From Dehalococcoidia bacterium (GTDB lineage Bacteria; Chloroflexota; Dehalococcoidia; GIF9; UBA5629), in NCBI GenBank assembly GCA_028715025.1, contig JAQTLG010000032.1:1-10326 (forward strand): a stretch of 10,326 nucleotides of DNA, read 5' to 3'. Positions within the stretch are counted from its first letter, which is position 1; each line of letters starts with the position of its first letter. Positions 1 through 6,684 of the stretch are shown here, one piece after another. Position numbers and translations under genes: made by a program. The notes under the pieces were generated by a model that did no database searches, was not told the origin of the DNA, and was given only the letters and a program-made list of their open reading frames with translations.

Positions 1-1
1 C

Positions 2-313
2 CAGGGCGTAAAAGAGTATCGAGACGATGCAGGCTGGTATACGCGGGTCGGCATGAAAGATTACTGGGAGATAAACATGGTGGGGAGGACCAGCCGCGAG
101 CGCCTGGACTATCCCACACAGAAGCCGCTGGCCCTGCTCGAAAGAATAGTCTCCGCCAGCAGCAATCAGGGGGATATTGTACTGGACGCCTTTTGTGGCA
201 GCGGCACGGCCCTGGCCGCCGCTCAGAAGCTGGGCCGCCGATGGATCGGCATCGATATCTCACCATCCGCCTGTAACCTGGCCCGAGGGCGTCTGAAAAG
301 TCGGGACCTATAG
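2..313 (+). CDS. Site-specific DNA methyltransferase (N4/N6, beta class), C-terminal fragment
   Basis: The reading frame is open from the left edge, so this is the last ~103 residues of a longer gene; the ATG at 53 is internal. Visible motifs are a YPTQKP segment (codons at about 110-127) and a following DAFCGSGT, the AdoMet-binding FxGxG motif I, then a GRRWIGIDIS strand. AdoMet motif I near the C-terminus, after the (S/T)QKP segment, is the order of beta-class amino-methyltransferases, whose catalytic D/NPPY motif would lie upstream and is not seen. Such enzymes methylate adenine N6 or cytosine N4 in a defined site, as restriction-modification or orphan regulatory enzymes. It is the only plus-strand gene and converges on the phosphodiesterase gene with a 6-nt tail overlap. 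The target site, and whether a restriction endonuclease is nearby, cannot be told from this window. Confidence 0.9.
   Translation, partial: QGVKEYRDDAGWYTRVGMKDYWEINMVGRTSRERLDYPTQKPLALLERIVSASSNQGDIVLDAFCGSGTALAAAQKLGRRWIGIDISPSACNLARGRLKSRDL
308..313. other. Shared palindromic stop codons (CTATAG)
   Basis: The self-complementary hexamer CTATAG provides TAG at 311-313 for the plus-strand methyltransferase and TAG at 310-308 for the minus-strand phosphodiesterase. The two convergent genes thus overlap by six bases and leave no intergenic space for a terminator between them. Confidence 0.9.
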
Positions 314-982
314 CTTCCGGATTTCCCCGATCACGACATCAGGACGGTCGGTCATGATCACATCGATTCCGCAACGCAAAGCCCCCCTCATCGTTTCCTC
401 ATCCCCACCATCCCAGACGAATACCAGATCGCCTCTGGCATGCGCTTCTTCAACCAGATCGCCCGTTACTGTATTGGCAGCCACCTGAGTGAAACCGGCG
501 GTCCCGGCTGAAGCGACCGTGCGCACGTCGTCTCCAGGCTCACTGATCACGGCACGGGGCAACTCGGGCGCCAGTGTAGCCAGTCTCTCGATCAGGACGG
601 CATCGAAAGAGACCAGCACCGTCCATGCCTTATCAACATATCGGCGCAGTATGGCCAGGAATTTATCCAGGGAACGCACCTGTTTGAGCTCGATCAGAAG
701 CACCAGCCCTTTGCCCAGTATATTCAGCGCCTCCTGAAGCGTGGGCACGCGGTAGCTGCCTTCCACTTTGCAGGCGGCCAGATCAGCCAGCGAAAGGCTG
801 CCTATGCTGCGCCCGTCTATATCCGCATCATGATGGATAACGAATTCACCGTCCGCGGTCTCCTGCACGTCGAACTCGACTCCATCCACTCCGAGATCGA
901 GGGCGGCTTTAAAAGCCTCCAGCGTATTCTCCGGAAAGTCCCTGTGGAAGCCGCGGTGGGCGATGACTACAGTTTTATGCAT
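308..982 (-). CDS. Glycerophosphodiester phosphodiesterase family protein
   Basis: A 224-residue protein of the GDPD/UgpQ family, TIM-barrel enzymes that hydrolyse glycerophosphodiesters to glycerol-3-phosphate and an alcohol. Seen: the N-terminal AHRG (H9, R10), PENT at 17-20, the metal-ligand pair in VEFD (E36, D38), the catalytic-type HHD (H51, D52), an IELK (E98) and the terminal TDRPD motif. All expected catalytic and metal-binding positions are therefore present. It is slightly shorter than the typical ~240-250 residues. No signal peptide or membrane segment is evident, so it is probably cytosolic. The ATG lies one base after the stop of the RidA-family gene, so translation is likely coupled; the Shine-Dalgarno match is weak (GGAT). 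It is the last gene of the minus-strand unit. Phospholipid turnover is the default role; the exact substrate is unknown. Confidence 0.92.
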   Translation of the reverse strand: MHKTVVIAHRGFHRDFPENTLEAFKAALDLGVDGVEFDVQETADGEFVIHHDADIDGRSIGSLSLADLAACKVEGSYRVPTLQEALNILGKGLVLLIELKQVRSLDKFLAILRRYVDKAWTVLVSFDAVLIERLATLAPELPRAVISEPGDDVRTVASAGTAGFTQVAANTVTGDLVEEAHARGDLVFVWDGGDEETMRGALRCGIDVIMTDRPDVVIGEIRKL

Positions 983-983
983 A

Positions 984-1388
984 CTATCCGTCGAGCATGG
1001 CTACAGCGTCCATCTCAACCAGGGCGCCTTTGCTCAGAAGGTCCTGGACCACAATGCCGGTAGAGGCGGGGAAGCTGGCGCCGAAGAACTCCCGCCTGAC
1101 TGCCGCCGTCCCTTTATACCCTTCCTTGGTGCGTATATAGTCGCAGGTCCAGACCACGTCATCGAAGGTGGCCCCCGCCGTATCCAGTATGGTTTTCATC
1201 TTCAGGAAGATCGTCCTGTACTGCTGTACGATGTCTCCCCTGATCACCAGTTTACCGGTCTGAAGGTCGATCTCCGTGGCATCCGTGCCCGAGATATAGA
1301 GCATATTGCCCCTGCGCACGGCCGGCGCAAAGGTAAGGTGTTCGTAGATCTCCCAGCCCTTGGGAATAATAGACTGCCTCTTACTCAT
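984..1388 (-). CDS. RidA/YjgF/YER057c/UK114 family protein lacking the catalytic Arg
   Basis: A 134-residue Rid-family protein, normally a trimer with active sites between subunits. Archetypal RidA hydrolyses reactive enamine/imine intermediates such as 2-aminoacrylate. Seen: the strand GNMLYISG (28-34), the IVQQYRTIFLKMKTILDTAG helix region with AGATFDDVV (71-79), and a C-terminal FPAST...ALVEMDAVA. By eye, the PARS segment carrying the active-site Arg of E. coli RidA (R105) is PAST here, placing Ser109 at that position, so imine deaminase activity should not be assumed. The acidic E/D near the C-terminus is kept. A GTG three bases upstream could also start the gene, but GGAGG at 1398-1394 is five bases from the ATG at 1388, so I chose the ATG. 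It lies between a small unknown gene and the GDPD gene, downstream of purH. Confidence 0.9.
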   Translation of the reverse strand: MSKRQSIIPKGWEIYEHLTFAPAVRRGNMLYISGTDATEIDLQTGKLVIRGDIVQQYRTIFLKMKTILDTAGATFDDVVWTCDYIRTKEGYKGTAAVRREFFGASFPASTGIVVQDLLSKGALVEMDAVAMLDG

Positions 1389-1393
1389 CACTT

Positions 1394-1398
1394 CCTCC
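1394..1398 (-). promoter_or_regulatory. Ribosome binding site of the RidA-family gene
   Basis: GGAGG on the minus strand, five bases before ATG 1388 but only two before the in-frame GTG at 1391. The spacing decides for the ATG. Confidence 0.75.
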
Positions 1399-1418
1399 GA
1401 CTGCCAGAATGGCTATCT

Positions 1419-1772
1419 CTAATGAGCCTGACCGGGGGAGTTGGTCAGCCGCTGGATAAGGTCCGGCGTCTCCTTCTGCCCCATCCCGTAGCTTATTAAC
1501 TGTGCCAGCCGGTCAAGCATGGGTTTGGCCCCGTCCAGATCGTCATTTTCCAGCAGCGACAGCGCTTTTTCCAGGAGCTGAGTCTCCTCGCTAAGCTGGC
1601 AGGCGAATCCGCCCAGTTTGCCGCAGCAGGGAGCTATGACCTCCGACCGCCACAGATGTGCCTGTTTGATATCCAGCATCTTGCGCAGCTCTTCGATGCC
1701 CTCGCGCCTTGTCGCAGGGTTGCCAAGCTTGGCTCTGGCCGCGTTAAACGTATCGATATTTATCATTATCAT
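1419..1772 (-). CDS. Hypothetical protein, ~117 residues, with a CC-x7-C motif
   Basis: I do not recognise a family. The protein is largely helical in character, soluble, without signal peptide or membrane segments. A central segment APCCGKLGGFAC (C49, C50, C58) could be a metal or redox site, but this is inference from spacing only. It is followed by two leucine-rich amphipathic helices (about 60-95) of a type seen in small helical-bundle proteins. The gene lies immediately after purH and 30 bp before the RidA-family gene, so it is probably co-transcribed with the purine genes. The start is uncertain: ATG 1772 or ATG 1766 (115 residues) are plausible; a TTG at 1811 overlapping the purH stop would give 130 residues with a low-complexity N-terminus. 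A perfect AGGAGGT lies 24 bases upstream of ATG 1772, too far for normal use. Confidence 0.7.
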   Translation of the reverse strand: MIMINIDTFNAARAKLGNPATRREGIEELRKMLDIKQAHLWRSEVIAPCCGKLGGFACQLSEETQLLEKALSLLENDDLDGAKPMLDRLAQLISYGMGQKETPDLIQRLTNSPGQAH

Positions 1773-1796
1773 ATTTGCACCGCCTGCAGCTATTTT

Positions 1797-1803
1797 ACCT
1801 CCT
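1797..1803 (-). promoter_or_regulatory. Shine-Dalgarno AGGAGGT without a well-spaced start codon
   Basis: A full-consensus AGGAGGT just after the purH stop (1810-1808). No ATG, GTG or TTG occurs 4-12 bases downstream; the nearest candidates are CTG at 1789 (7 bases away, opening a six-codon frame that ends in TGA beside the ATG) and ATG 1772 (24 bases away). A TGCA-GGCGG-TGCA mini-stem lies between and might shorten the distance. The motif is plain; its use is unclear. Confidence 0.5.
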
Positions 1804-1807
1804 TTAA

Positions 1808-3340
1808 TCAATGCTTGAAATGCCTGACTCCCGTGAAAACCATGGCCATGCCATGCTTGTCGGCCGCATCGATGGACTGCTGGTCTCTGATCGATCCCCC
1901 CACCTGTATAATGGCCGTCACTCCACCGGCTGCGGCCAGCTCCACAGTATCAGGGAAGGGAATGAAGGCATCCGAGCCCAGCACAGCCCCCTTCGATCTC
2001 TCGCCTGCCCGCTCCAGGGCGATCTGAGCGCTGACCGACCGGTTGGGCTGGCCTGCCCCCATGCCCAGCAGCGTGCGGTCCCTGGCCAGCGTTATGCCGT
2101 TCGATTTAATATGCTTGACCACCTTCCAGGCGAAGAAGAGATCATCCCATTCCCTCTCGCTCGGCGCACGTTTGGTTACAACCTTTGGTTTGAATTCTTC
2201 ATCGGTGTAGAAATCCTTGAGCTGGGCCAGGAATCCTCCCGTGATGGGGCGGAACTCCACAACCCTTCCTTTCGGAGATACCGGCTCAGCCGGCATGGAC
2301 AGCAGCCGCAGGCTCTTCTTGCGGCCTAGCAATGCCAGCGACTCCTCGGTATAACCTCCCGTTATGATCGCATCGAAATGCGTTTTGTCCACCTCGGTTG
2401 CCAGGCCGATATCCATTACCCGGTTAACGGCCACAATACCACCGAAGGCCGCCACGGGGTCGCCGGCCAGTGCTCTGAGATAGGCTTCGGTAAGATCATT
2501 GTTGCTGCACAGGCCGCAGGGATTGGTGTGCTTGATGACTGCCACAGCAGGCTCCACAAAATCGCTCGCCACGTTCCAGGCCGAGTCGATATCAAGGAAA
2601 TTGTTGAAGGAAAGCTCGGGCCCGGAGTGCCGTTTGACCCGGGTAATACCCCGGGGCTTATGCCCCGCCACTTTCTCAACGTACAGCGCCGCAGGCTGAT
2701 GCGGATTCTCGCCGTAGCGAAGGTTATACATCTTCCCCAGGGCCAGCGTAAGCTCCCCGGGGAAATTCTCGCCTTCCAGCAGGTACTGCGAAATCGCCGT
2801 GTCATAGAGCGCAACATGCTGAAATGCTTTCTGCGCCAGCTTGCGGCGGAAGGCCATGTCAACCTGTCCCGCCTTTAGTTTTTCTATCAGTTCATCATAG
2901 TCGGCCGGATCCACCACCACCAGAACGGCCGGGAAATTCTTGGCCGCAGCCCTGATCATGGTGGGGCCGCCGATATCGATATTCTCCAGCGCGTCTTCCA
3001 GTGTCACTTCCGCCCTGGAAACGGTCTCTACAAAGGGGTACAGGTTGACCACCACCAGGTCGATCAAGCCGATCTTGTGATTATCAAGCTCCTGCATATG
3101 CCGGTCCAGGTCGCGCCGCGCAAGTATTCCGCCGTGCACCATGGGATGCAGCGTCTTAACCCGGCCGTCCAGTATCTCGGGAAATCCGGTTATGTCGGAT
3201 ATACTGTGTACTTTAAGGCCTGAATCGGTCAATGATTTCCTGGTGCCGCCGGTGCTGAATATATCGACCTTAAGGCCCTCCAGCTTTTTGGCGAAATCGA
3301 CCAGCCCTGATTTATTGGAAACACTCAGGATTGCTCGCAT
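1808..3340 (-). CDS. purH: Bifunctional AICAR formyltransferase / IMP cyclohydrolase
   Basis: PurH catalyses the last two steps of de novo purine synthesis: formylation of AICAR using 10-formyl-tetrahydrofolate, then cyclisation of FAICAR to IMP, in the cytosol. At 510 residues it is full length. The N-terminal MGS-like cyclohydrolase domain (about 1-150) shows FSTGGTRKSL, GFPEILDGRVKTLHP and NIDIGGPTMIRAAAKN. The transformylase domain follows with LRYGENPHQ (208-215) and the catalytic KHTNPCG (K270, H271), and ends with FPDTVELAAAGG...GGSIRDQQSI and TGVRHFKH. One small deviation is IIQVGGSIRD, where Pro usually precedes GG. The start is supported by a G-rich ribosome site (AAGGGGGG) five bases upstream. 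It begins 11 bases after the purM stop, so it belongs to the same unit; purN, often found between these two, is absent. Confidence 0.98.
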   Translation of the reverse strand: MRAILSVSNKSGLVDFAKKLEGLKVDIFSTGGTRKSLTDSGLKVHSISDITGFPEILDGRVKTLHPMVHGGILARRDLDRHMQELDNHKIGLIDLVVVNLYPFVETVSRAEVTLEDALENIDIGGPTMIRAAAKNFPAVLVVVDPADYDELIEKLKAGQVDMAFRRKLAQKAFQHVALYDTAISQYLLEGENFPGELTLALGKMYNLRYGENPHQPAALYVEKVAGHKPRGITRVKRHSGPELSFNNFLDIDSAWNVASDFVEPAVAVIKHTNPCGLCSNNDLTEAYLRALAGDPVAAFGGIVAVNRVMDIGLATEVDKTHFDAIITGGYTEESLALLGRKKSLRLLSMPAEPVSPKGRVVEFRPITGGFLAQLKDFYTDEEFKPKVVTKRAPSEREWDDLFFAWKVVKHIKSNGITLARDRTLLGMGAGQPNRSVSAQIALERAGERSKGAVLGSDAFIPFPDTVELAAAGGVTAIIQVGGSIRDQQSIDAADKHGMAMVFTGVRHFKH

Positions 3341-3351
3341 AGCTTCCCCCC

Positions 3352-4377
3352 TTACCGTATTATCACTTTCTCGCTGCCATTGGCCTTGATAACCCTGCCG
3401 ATGACGCGGGCGCCGGACACAGTCTGCAACATTCTAGCGGAACAGTCCTTGTCACAGAGCACAATCATACCCACGCCCATATTGAAGACGCGGAACATCT
3501 CTTCATCCTTGATATTGCCTCTCTTCTGAATGAGGTCAAATACAGCCGGCGCCGTCCATGATGACCTGTCCAGTTCCACCGAACAGCCTTGAGGCAGGAT
3601 CCGCGGTATATTCCCCACAAGCCCTCCTCCGGTTATATGCGCGATACCGTGGACCTCGCCCAGGAAGGATTTAAGATCATTGTAATAACAGCGATGCGGT
3701 ATCAGCAGCTCCTCTCCCAGTGTCCTGCCCAGCTCCGGATGTATAACCTTGAGTGTAAGAGCATCGTGATCGATGCCGAAAACCTTGCGTACCAGCGAGT
3801 AGCCGTTGGTATGCAGGCCGCTGGATGCCAGCCCGATCACGGTATCGCCTTCGGTGATCTTCTCACCGCTGATCAGACTATTTTTTTCCACCACACCCAC
3901 GATAAATCCAGCCAGGTCGTAGTCCGCCGACTTGTACATGCCGGGCATCTCGGCTGTCTCGCCGCCGATCAATGCGCAGCCGACCTCCTTACAGGCCAGT
4001 GCCAGGCCGGACACTATAGCTGCCACCTTGTGCGGGTGCAGCTTGCCCAGGGCAACATAGTCCAGCATAAAGAGGGGGCTGGCGCCACAGCAGAGTATGT
4101 CGTTAACGCAATGGTTGGCCAGGTCCATGCCTACCGAATCATGTTTGTCCATGAGAACGGCTATCTTGAGCTTGGTGCCCACGCCGTCGGAGCTGGACAC
4201 AAGCACAGGGTCCCTGTATTCTTTCAGCTTGAAGAAAGCGCCGAAATGCCCGATATCGGTCAGCACCTCGGGGCCGAACGTCGGCCGCACCAGTTCCCTG
4301 ATCAGTTCCTTGGTCTTGTCGGCAGCCGAAATGTCAACGCCGGCCTGGGCGTAAGCGCCCTTAGGTTTCGATTTCAC
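3352..4377 (-). CDS. purM: Phosphoribosylformylglycinamidine cyclo-ligase (AIR synthetase)
   Basis: PurM uses ATP to close the imidazole ring of FGAM, giving AIR, as a cytosolic dimer. Seen in order: AYAQAGVDI near the start (9-16), the ATP-binding SSDGVGTKLKIA (62-73), GGETAEMPGMY (138-148), GLASSGLHTNGYSLVRKV and HITGGGLVGNIPRIL. The length of 341 residues is normal. I chose GTG at 4377 rather than the upstream ATG at 4395: AAGGAG at 4388-4383 lies five bases before this GTG and would fall inside the coding region if the ATG were used, and the extra MWQGAS residues are not a family feature. With this start the gene overlaps the purF 3' end by 17 bases in another frame, implying translational coupling. 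It sits between purF and purH. Confidence 0.97.
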   Translation of the reverse strand: MKSKPKGAYAQAGVDISAADKTKELIRELVRPTFGPEVLTDIGHFGAFFKLKEYRDPVLVSSSDGVGTKLKIAVLMDKHDSVGMDLANHCVNDILCCGASPLFMLDYVALGKLHPHKVAAIVSGLALACKEVGCALIGGETAEMPGMYKSADYDLAGFIVGVVEKNSLISGEKITEGDTVIGLASSGLHTNGYSLVRKVFGIDHDALTLKVIHPELGRTLGEELLIPHRCYYNDLKSFLGEVHGIAHITGGGLVGNIPRILPQGCSVELDRSSWTAPAVFDLIQKRGNIKDEEMFRVFNMGVGMIVLCDKDCSARMLQTVSGARVIGRVIKANGSEKVIIR

Positions 4378-5791
4378 TGAGGCTCCTTGCCACATCCAGG
4401 GGAAGAGTCTCCAGCTGTAATTTGTCCATCTCGAGCTGCACCGGCATGGGATATTCGCCGGTAAAACAGGCCGCGCAGAATATCTCCTTGGGCAGTCCGA
4501 TGGACTCGATCAGTCCTTTCATACTGATGTAGCCGAGCGTATCCGCGCCGATGGCGTTTTTAATCTCCGGGACGGTCTTCTGTGCGGCTATCAGTTCCCA
4601 GCGTGTGGCCATATCGACGCCGAAAAAGCAGGGGTAGCGTATGGGCGGTGCGCATATCCTCAGGTGCACCTCTCTGGCCCCGGCCTTCTTGAGCATGTTG
4701 ATCACGCGTGGGGTGGTGGTGCCGCGCACGATGCTGTCGTCCACCACTACCAGTCGCTTGCCGGATATCTCCTGGGTCAGCGGGTTGAACTTGAGCCTGA
4801 CGCCCAGCTCGCGCAGGCGCTGGTCCGGCGCGATGAAGGTACGCGCCACATAGCGGTTTTTAAGCAGTCCTTCATGATAGGGGATGCCCGACGCCCTTGC
4901 GTAACCTATCCCGGCAGCCGTGGCTGAATCCGGTACGCCCATTACCATGTCGGCATCCACCGGATACTCCCGGGAGAGCGTTGCGCCCATCTGCTCCCGG
5001 GCGGAGTAGATTAATTTGCCGTTGAGCAGGCTGTCGGGCCGGGCAAAGTAAATAAATTCAAATATGCAGAGGGCTTTGCGCTCGCTTTCGATACGCGTGC
5101 TGCGCACGCCGTTACTGTCGATGGTAACTATCTCGCCGGGCTCTATCTCTCTGACGAACTGGGCACCGATATTGTCGAAAGCACATGTCTCAGATGCCAG
5201 CACCCATCCACCGTCGATGGTTCCCAGCGAGAGCGGCCTGACGCCCATGGGATCGCGCACGCCGTAAAGCCTTTCACCTGCGATGATAACCAGCGAGTAG
5301 GCCCCCTGCAGGCGTCGCATGGCATACTTGATTTTAGCCTCGATCTCTTTCTCGGGAGACGCGAGTATCAGATAGCCGATCACCTCTGAGTCGGTGGACG
5401 AGTTGAACTTGAATCCCTGCTCCTCGAGGTTGGCCCGCAGGGCTGCGCTGTTGGTTATATTGCCGTTATGTCCCAGGGCCACCTGCAAATCGGTAGTGCC
5501 GGCCAGGATAGGCTGCGCATTGCAGGCAACACTGGAGCCGGTGGTGGAATACCGGTTATGGCCGATGGCGATATTGCCCTTGAGACGCAGCAATTCGTCC
5601 TCATTGAATGCGTGTGATACAAGCCCCATATCCGTGTGGATATAGATCTTTCCGTCCTCGGCTGTAGCTATACCCGCGCTTTCCTGCCCGCGATGCTGAA
5701 GGGCAAACAACGCAAAGAAAGAGATACGGGCTACATCTACTCCGGGAGCGTAAATACCGAAAATGCCGCAGCTTTCGTGCAAATCATGCAT
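4361..5791 (-). CDS. purF: Amidophosphoribosyltransferase, [4Fe-4S] Bacillus-type
   Basis: PurF catalyses the committed step of purine synthesis, making 5-phosphoribosylamine from PRPP and glutamine. Length is 476 residues. An N-terminal Ntn-type glutaminase domain starts with a seven-residue propeptide before the nucleophile C8 (ESCGIFGIY) and carries LQHRGQESAG, GHNRYSTTG and the HNGNITN segment. The C-terminal phosphoribosyltransferase domain carries the PRPP loop VVVDDSIVRGTT (348-359). Four cysteines, C242 (ALCIFEF), C388 (RYPCFFG), C439 and C442 (FCAAC), match the [4Fe-4S] ligands of Bacillus subtilis PurF, so this is the self-processing, oxygen-sensitive Fe-S type rather than the cluster-free E. 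coli type. No Shine-Dalgarno precedes ATG 5791, and a strong promoter sits 14 bases upstream, implying a very short leader. A TTG at 5782 is a possible alternative start. First gene of the purine unit. Confidence 0.98.
   Translation of the reverse strand: MHDLHESCGIFGIYAPGVDVARISFFALFALQHRGQESAGIATAEDGKIYIHTDMGLVSHAFNEDELLRLKGNIAIGHNRYSTTGSSVACNAQPILAGTTDLQVALGHNGNITNSAALRANLEEQGFKFNSSTDSEVIGYLILASPEKEIEAKIKYAMRRLQGAYSLVIIAGERLYGVRDPMGVRPLSLGTIDGGWVLASETCAFDNIGAQFVREIEPGEIVTIDSNGVRSTRIESERKALCIFEFIYFARPDSLLNGKLIYSAREQMGATLSREYPVDADMVMGVPDSATAAGIGYARASGIPYHEGLLKNRYVARTFIAPDQRLRELGVRLKFNPLTQEISGKRLVVVDDSIVRGTTTPRVINMLKKAGAREVHLRICAPPIRYPCFFGVDMATRWELIAAQKTVPEIKNAIGADTLGYISMKGLIESIGLPKEIFCAACFTGEYPMPVQLEMDKLQLETLPLDVARSLSEIET
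4383..4388 (-). promoter_or_regulatory. Ribosome binding site deciding the purM start
   Basis: AAGGAG on the minus strand inside the purF 3' end, five bases before GTG 4377. It is the basis for choosing GTG over the upstream in-frame ATG at 4395. Confidence 0.75.
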
Positions 5792-5805
5792 CGGTGTGCA
5801 CGTGA

Positions 5806-5834
5806 ATTATACGGTTTTACAGCAGCACGGTCAA
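5806..5834 (-). promoter_or_regulatory. Sigma-70-type promoter of the purFMH unit
   Basis: On the minus strand, TTGACC (5834-5829) and a perfect TATAAT (5811-5806) are separated by exactly 17 bases. The expected transcription start is about seven bases after the -10 box, near 5799-5797, leaving a 5' leader of only some 6-8 bases before the purF ATG. The promoter lies in the 125-bp gap between the alpha/beta hydrolase gene and purF, so the purine genes can be transcribed independently of the upstream genes. Confidence 0.8.
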
Positions 5835-5848
5835 TGCGCTGCACGGTC
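5822..5848. repeat. 11-bp direct repeat over the purF -35 region
   Basis: GCAGCACGGTC at 5822-5832 and GCTGCACGGTC at 5838-5848 match at 10 of 11 positions and are 16 bases apart start to start. The first copy overlaps the -35 box and the promoter spacer; the second is just upstream. The placement suits a regulator-binding site, but no regulator can be named from the sequence. Confidence 0.5.
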
Positions 5849-5916
5849 TGACATCGCTAGGAAGAGGCTGGACAGCCCCGGCACCCGGAAAGGTTATTGG
5901 CCGCGCCACACGCGTG

Positions 5917-6684
5917 CTATAGACCGGCCAGCTTGCTCATCCAGGACATCACAGCTTCGATGGCCCTCTCGTCCTGGCGCAGCCTGTGGCCCGCGCCCGG
6001 CAGAATCAGTTTTTCCTTGGGCCGTCCGGCTTTCTTATACAGGCGCTCGACATGCTCAACAGGCACGACATCATCATCCTTGCCATGTATCAACAACAGC
6101 GGTTTCGGAGCTATCTTATCTATGTGCTCAATGGGCGCGACCTCTTTAAATCCATCCAGCCATTTCTTGACCGAAGGGGGATAACCGGCGTCTTTAATGA
6201 TCCCTATCTCCCTGAACCTGGCGATCAGCGATTCCGCCGTATAGCCGCCGGCCATAAAGTCGAACTCAGCCGGGCAGGCCAGCGTGGCCACAGCGCTTAC
6301 ACGTTTCTCCCGGGCGGCGACGTTGATGCAGGCGGCTGCGCCTCCCGACGAGCCCAGTAAATATATCTTCTTCCTGTCCACTTCCATCAGCATATAAAGG
6401 AAGTCAACAGCAGCCTCCAGGTCACAGATCCATCCCGGCATATCGATATTGCCCTGGCTGGGTCCGCACCCCCTGAAGTTGAAGACCAGTGCGATGAATC
6501 CCGCCCGGCAGAACCTGGCGGCCAGCTCGGGATAGCCGCCCTTTTCATCAGGGTTGTATGGAACAGCGGGGATGCCGTGGCATAAACACACGGCAGGATA
6601 GATCTTGCTGCAGTCGTCCGGCAGGAAAACCTGGCCGGCCAGCATGGTATCGTCCGCGCACAGGACTACGGCTGAATCCCGCAT
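5917..6684 (-). CDS. Alpha/beta hydrolase (dienelactone hydrolase / Hydrolase_4-like)
   Basis: A 255-residue serine hydrolase of the alpha/beta fold. Seen: an oxyanion-hole CHGIP (35-39), the NFRGCGPSQG segment (69-78) typical of small esterase/peptidase-like members, the nucleophile elbow GSSGG (S113), an acidic residue in HGKDDDVVP (D204) and the catalytic His in GAGHRL (H233). No signal peptide is evident, so it is probably cytosolic, acting on an ester, thioester or acyl peptide; the substrate is unknown. The frame is open for 47 further codons upstream, but those overlap the M50 protease gene. ATG 6684 shares its A with that gene's TAA stop (TAATG) and is preceded by GGGGGTGAT, so it is the better start and implies coupled translation. 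Last gene of the tlyA trio, ahead of the purF promoter. Confidence 0.9.
   Translation of the reverse strand: MRDSAVVLCADDTMLAGQVFLPDDCSKIYPAVCLCHGIPAVPYNPDEKGGYPELAARFCRAGFIALVFNFRGCGPSQGNIDMPGWICDLEAAVDFLYMLMEVDRKKIYLLGSSGGAAACINVAAREKRVSAVATLACPAEFDFMAGGYTAESLIARFREIGIIKDAGYPPSVKKWLDGFKEVAPIEHIDKIAPKPLLLIHGKDDDVVPVEHVERLYKKAGRPKEKLILPGAGHRLRQDERAIEAVMSWMSKLAGL

Noticed and set aside
963..1499. Plus-strand open frame (178 codons) spanning the RidA-family and hypothetical genes
   Set aside because: It crosses two minus-strand genes and their gap, with no family motif.
3589..4380. Long plus-strand open frame (263 codons) opposite purM
   Set aside because: It is antisense to purM, whose conserved motifs are all intact, and its own translation shows no recognisable motif. 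It is a shadow of GC-biased codon use.
5866..5877. Small hairpin GGCTG-TC-CAGCC (minus strand) after the hydrolase gene as a terminator
   Set aside because: The stem is only five bases with a two-base loop, and TCTTCCT is a poor U-tract.
5792..5916. Purine riboswitch or other structured leader before purF
   Set aside because: The promoter lies within 43 bases of the ATG, leaving no transcribed leader to fold.
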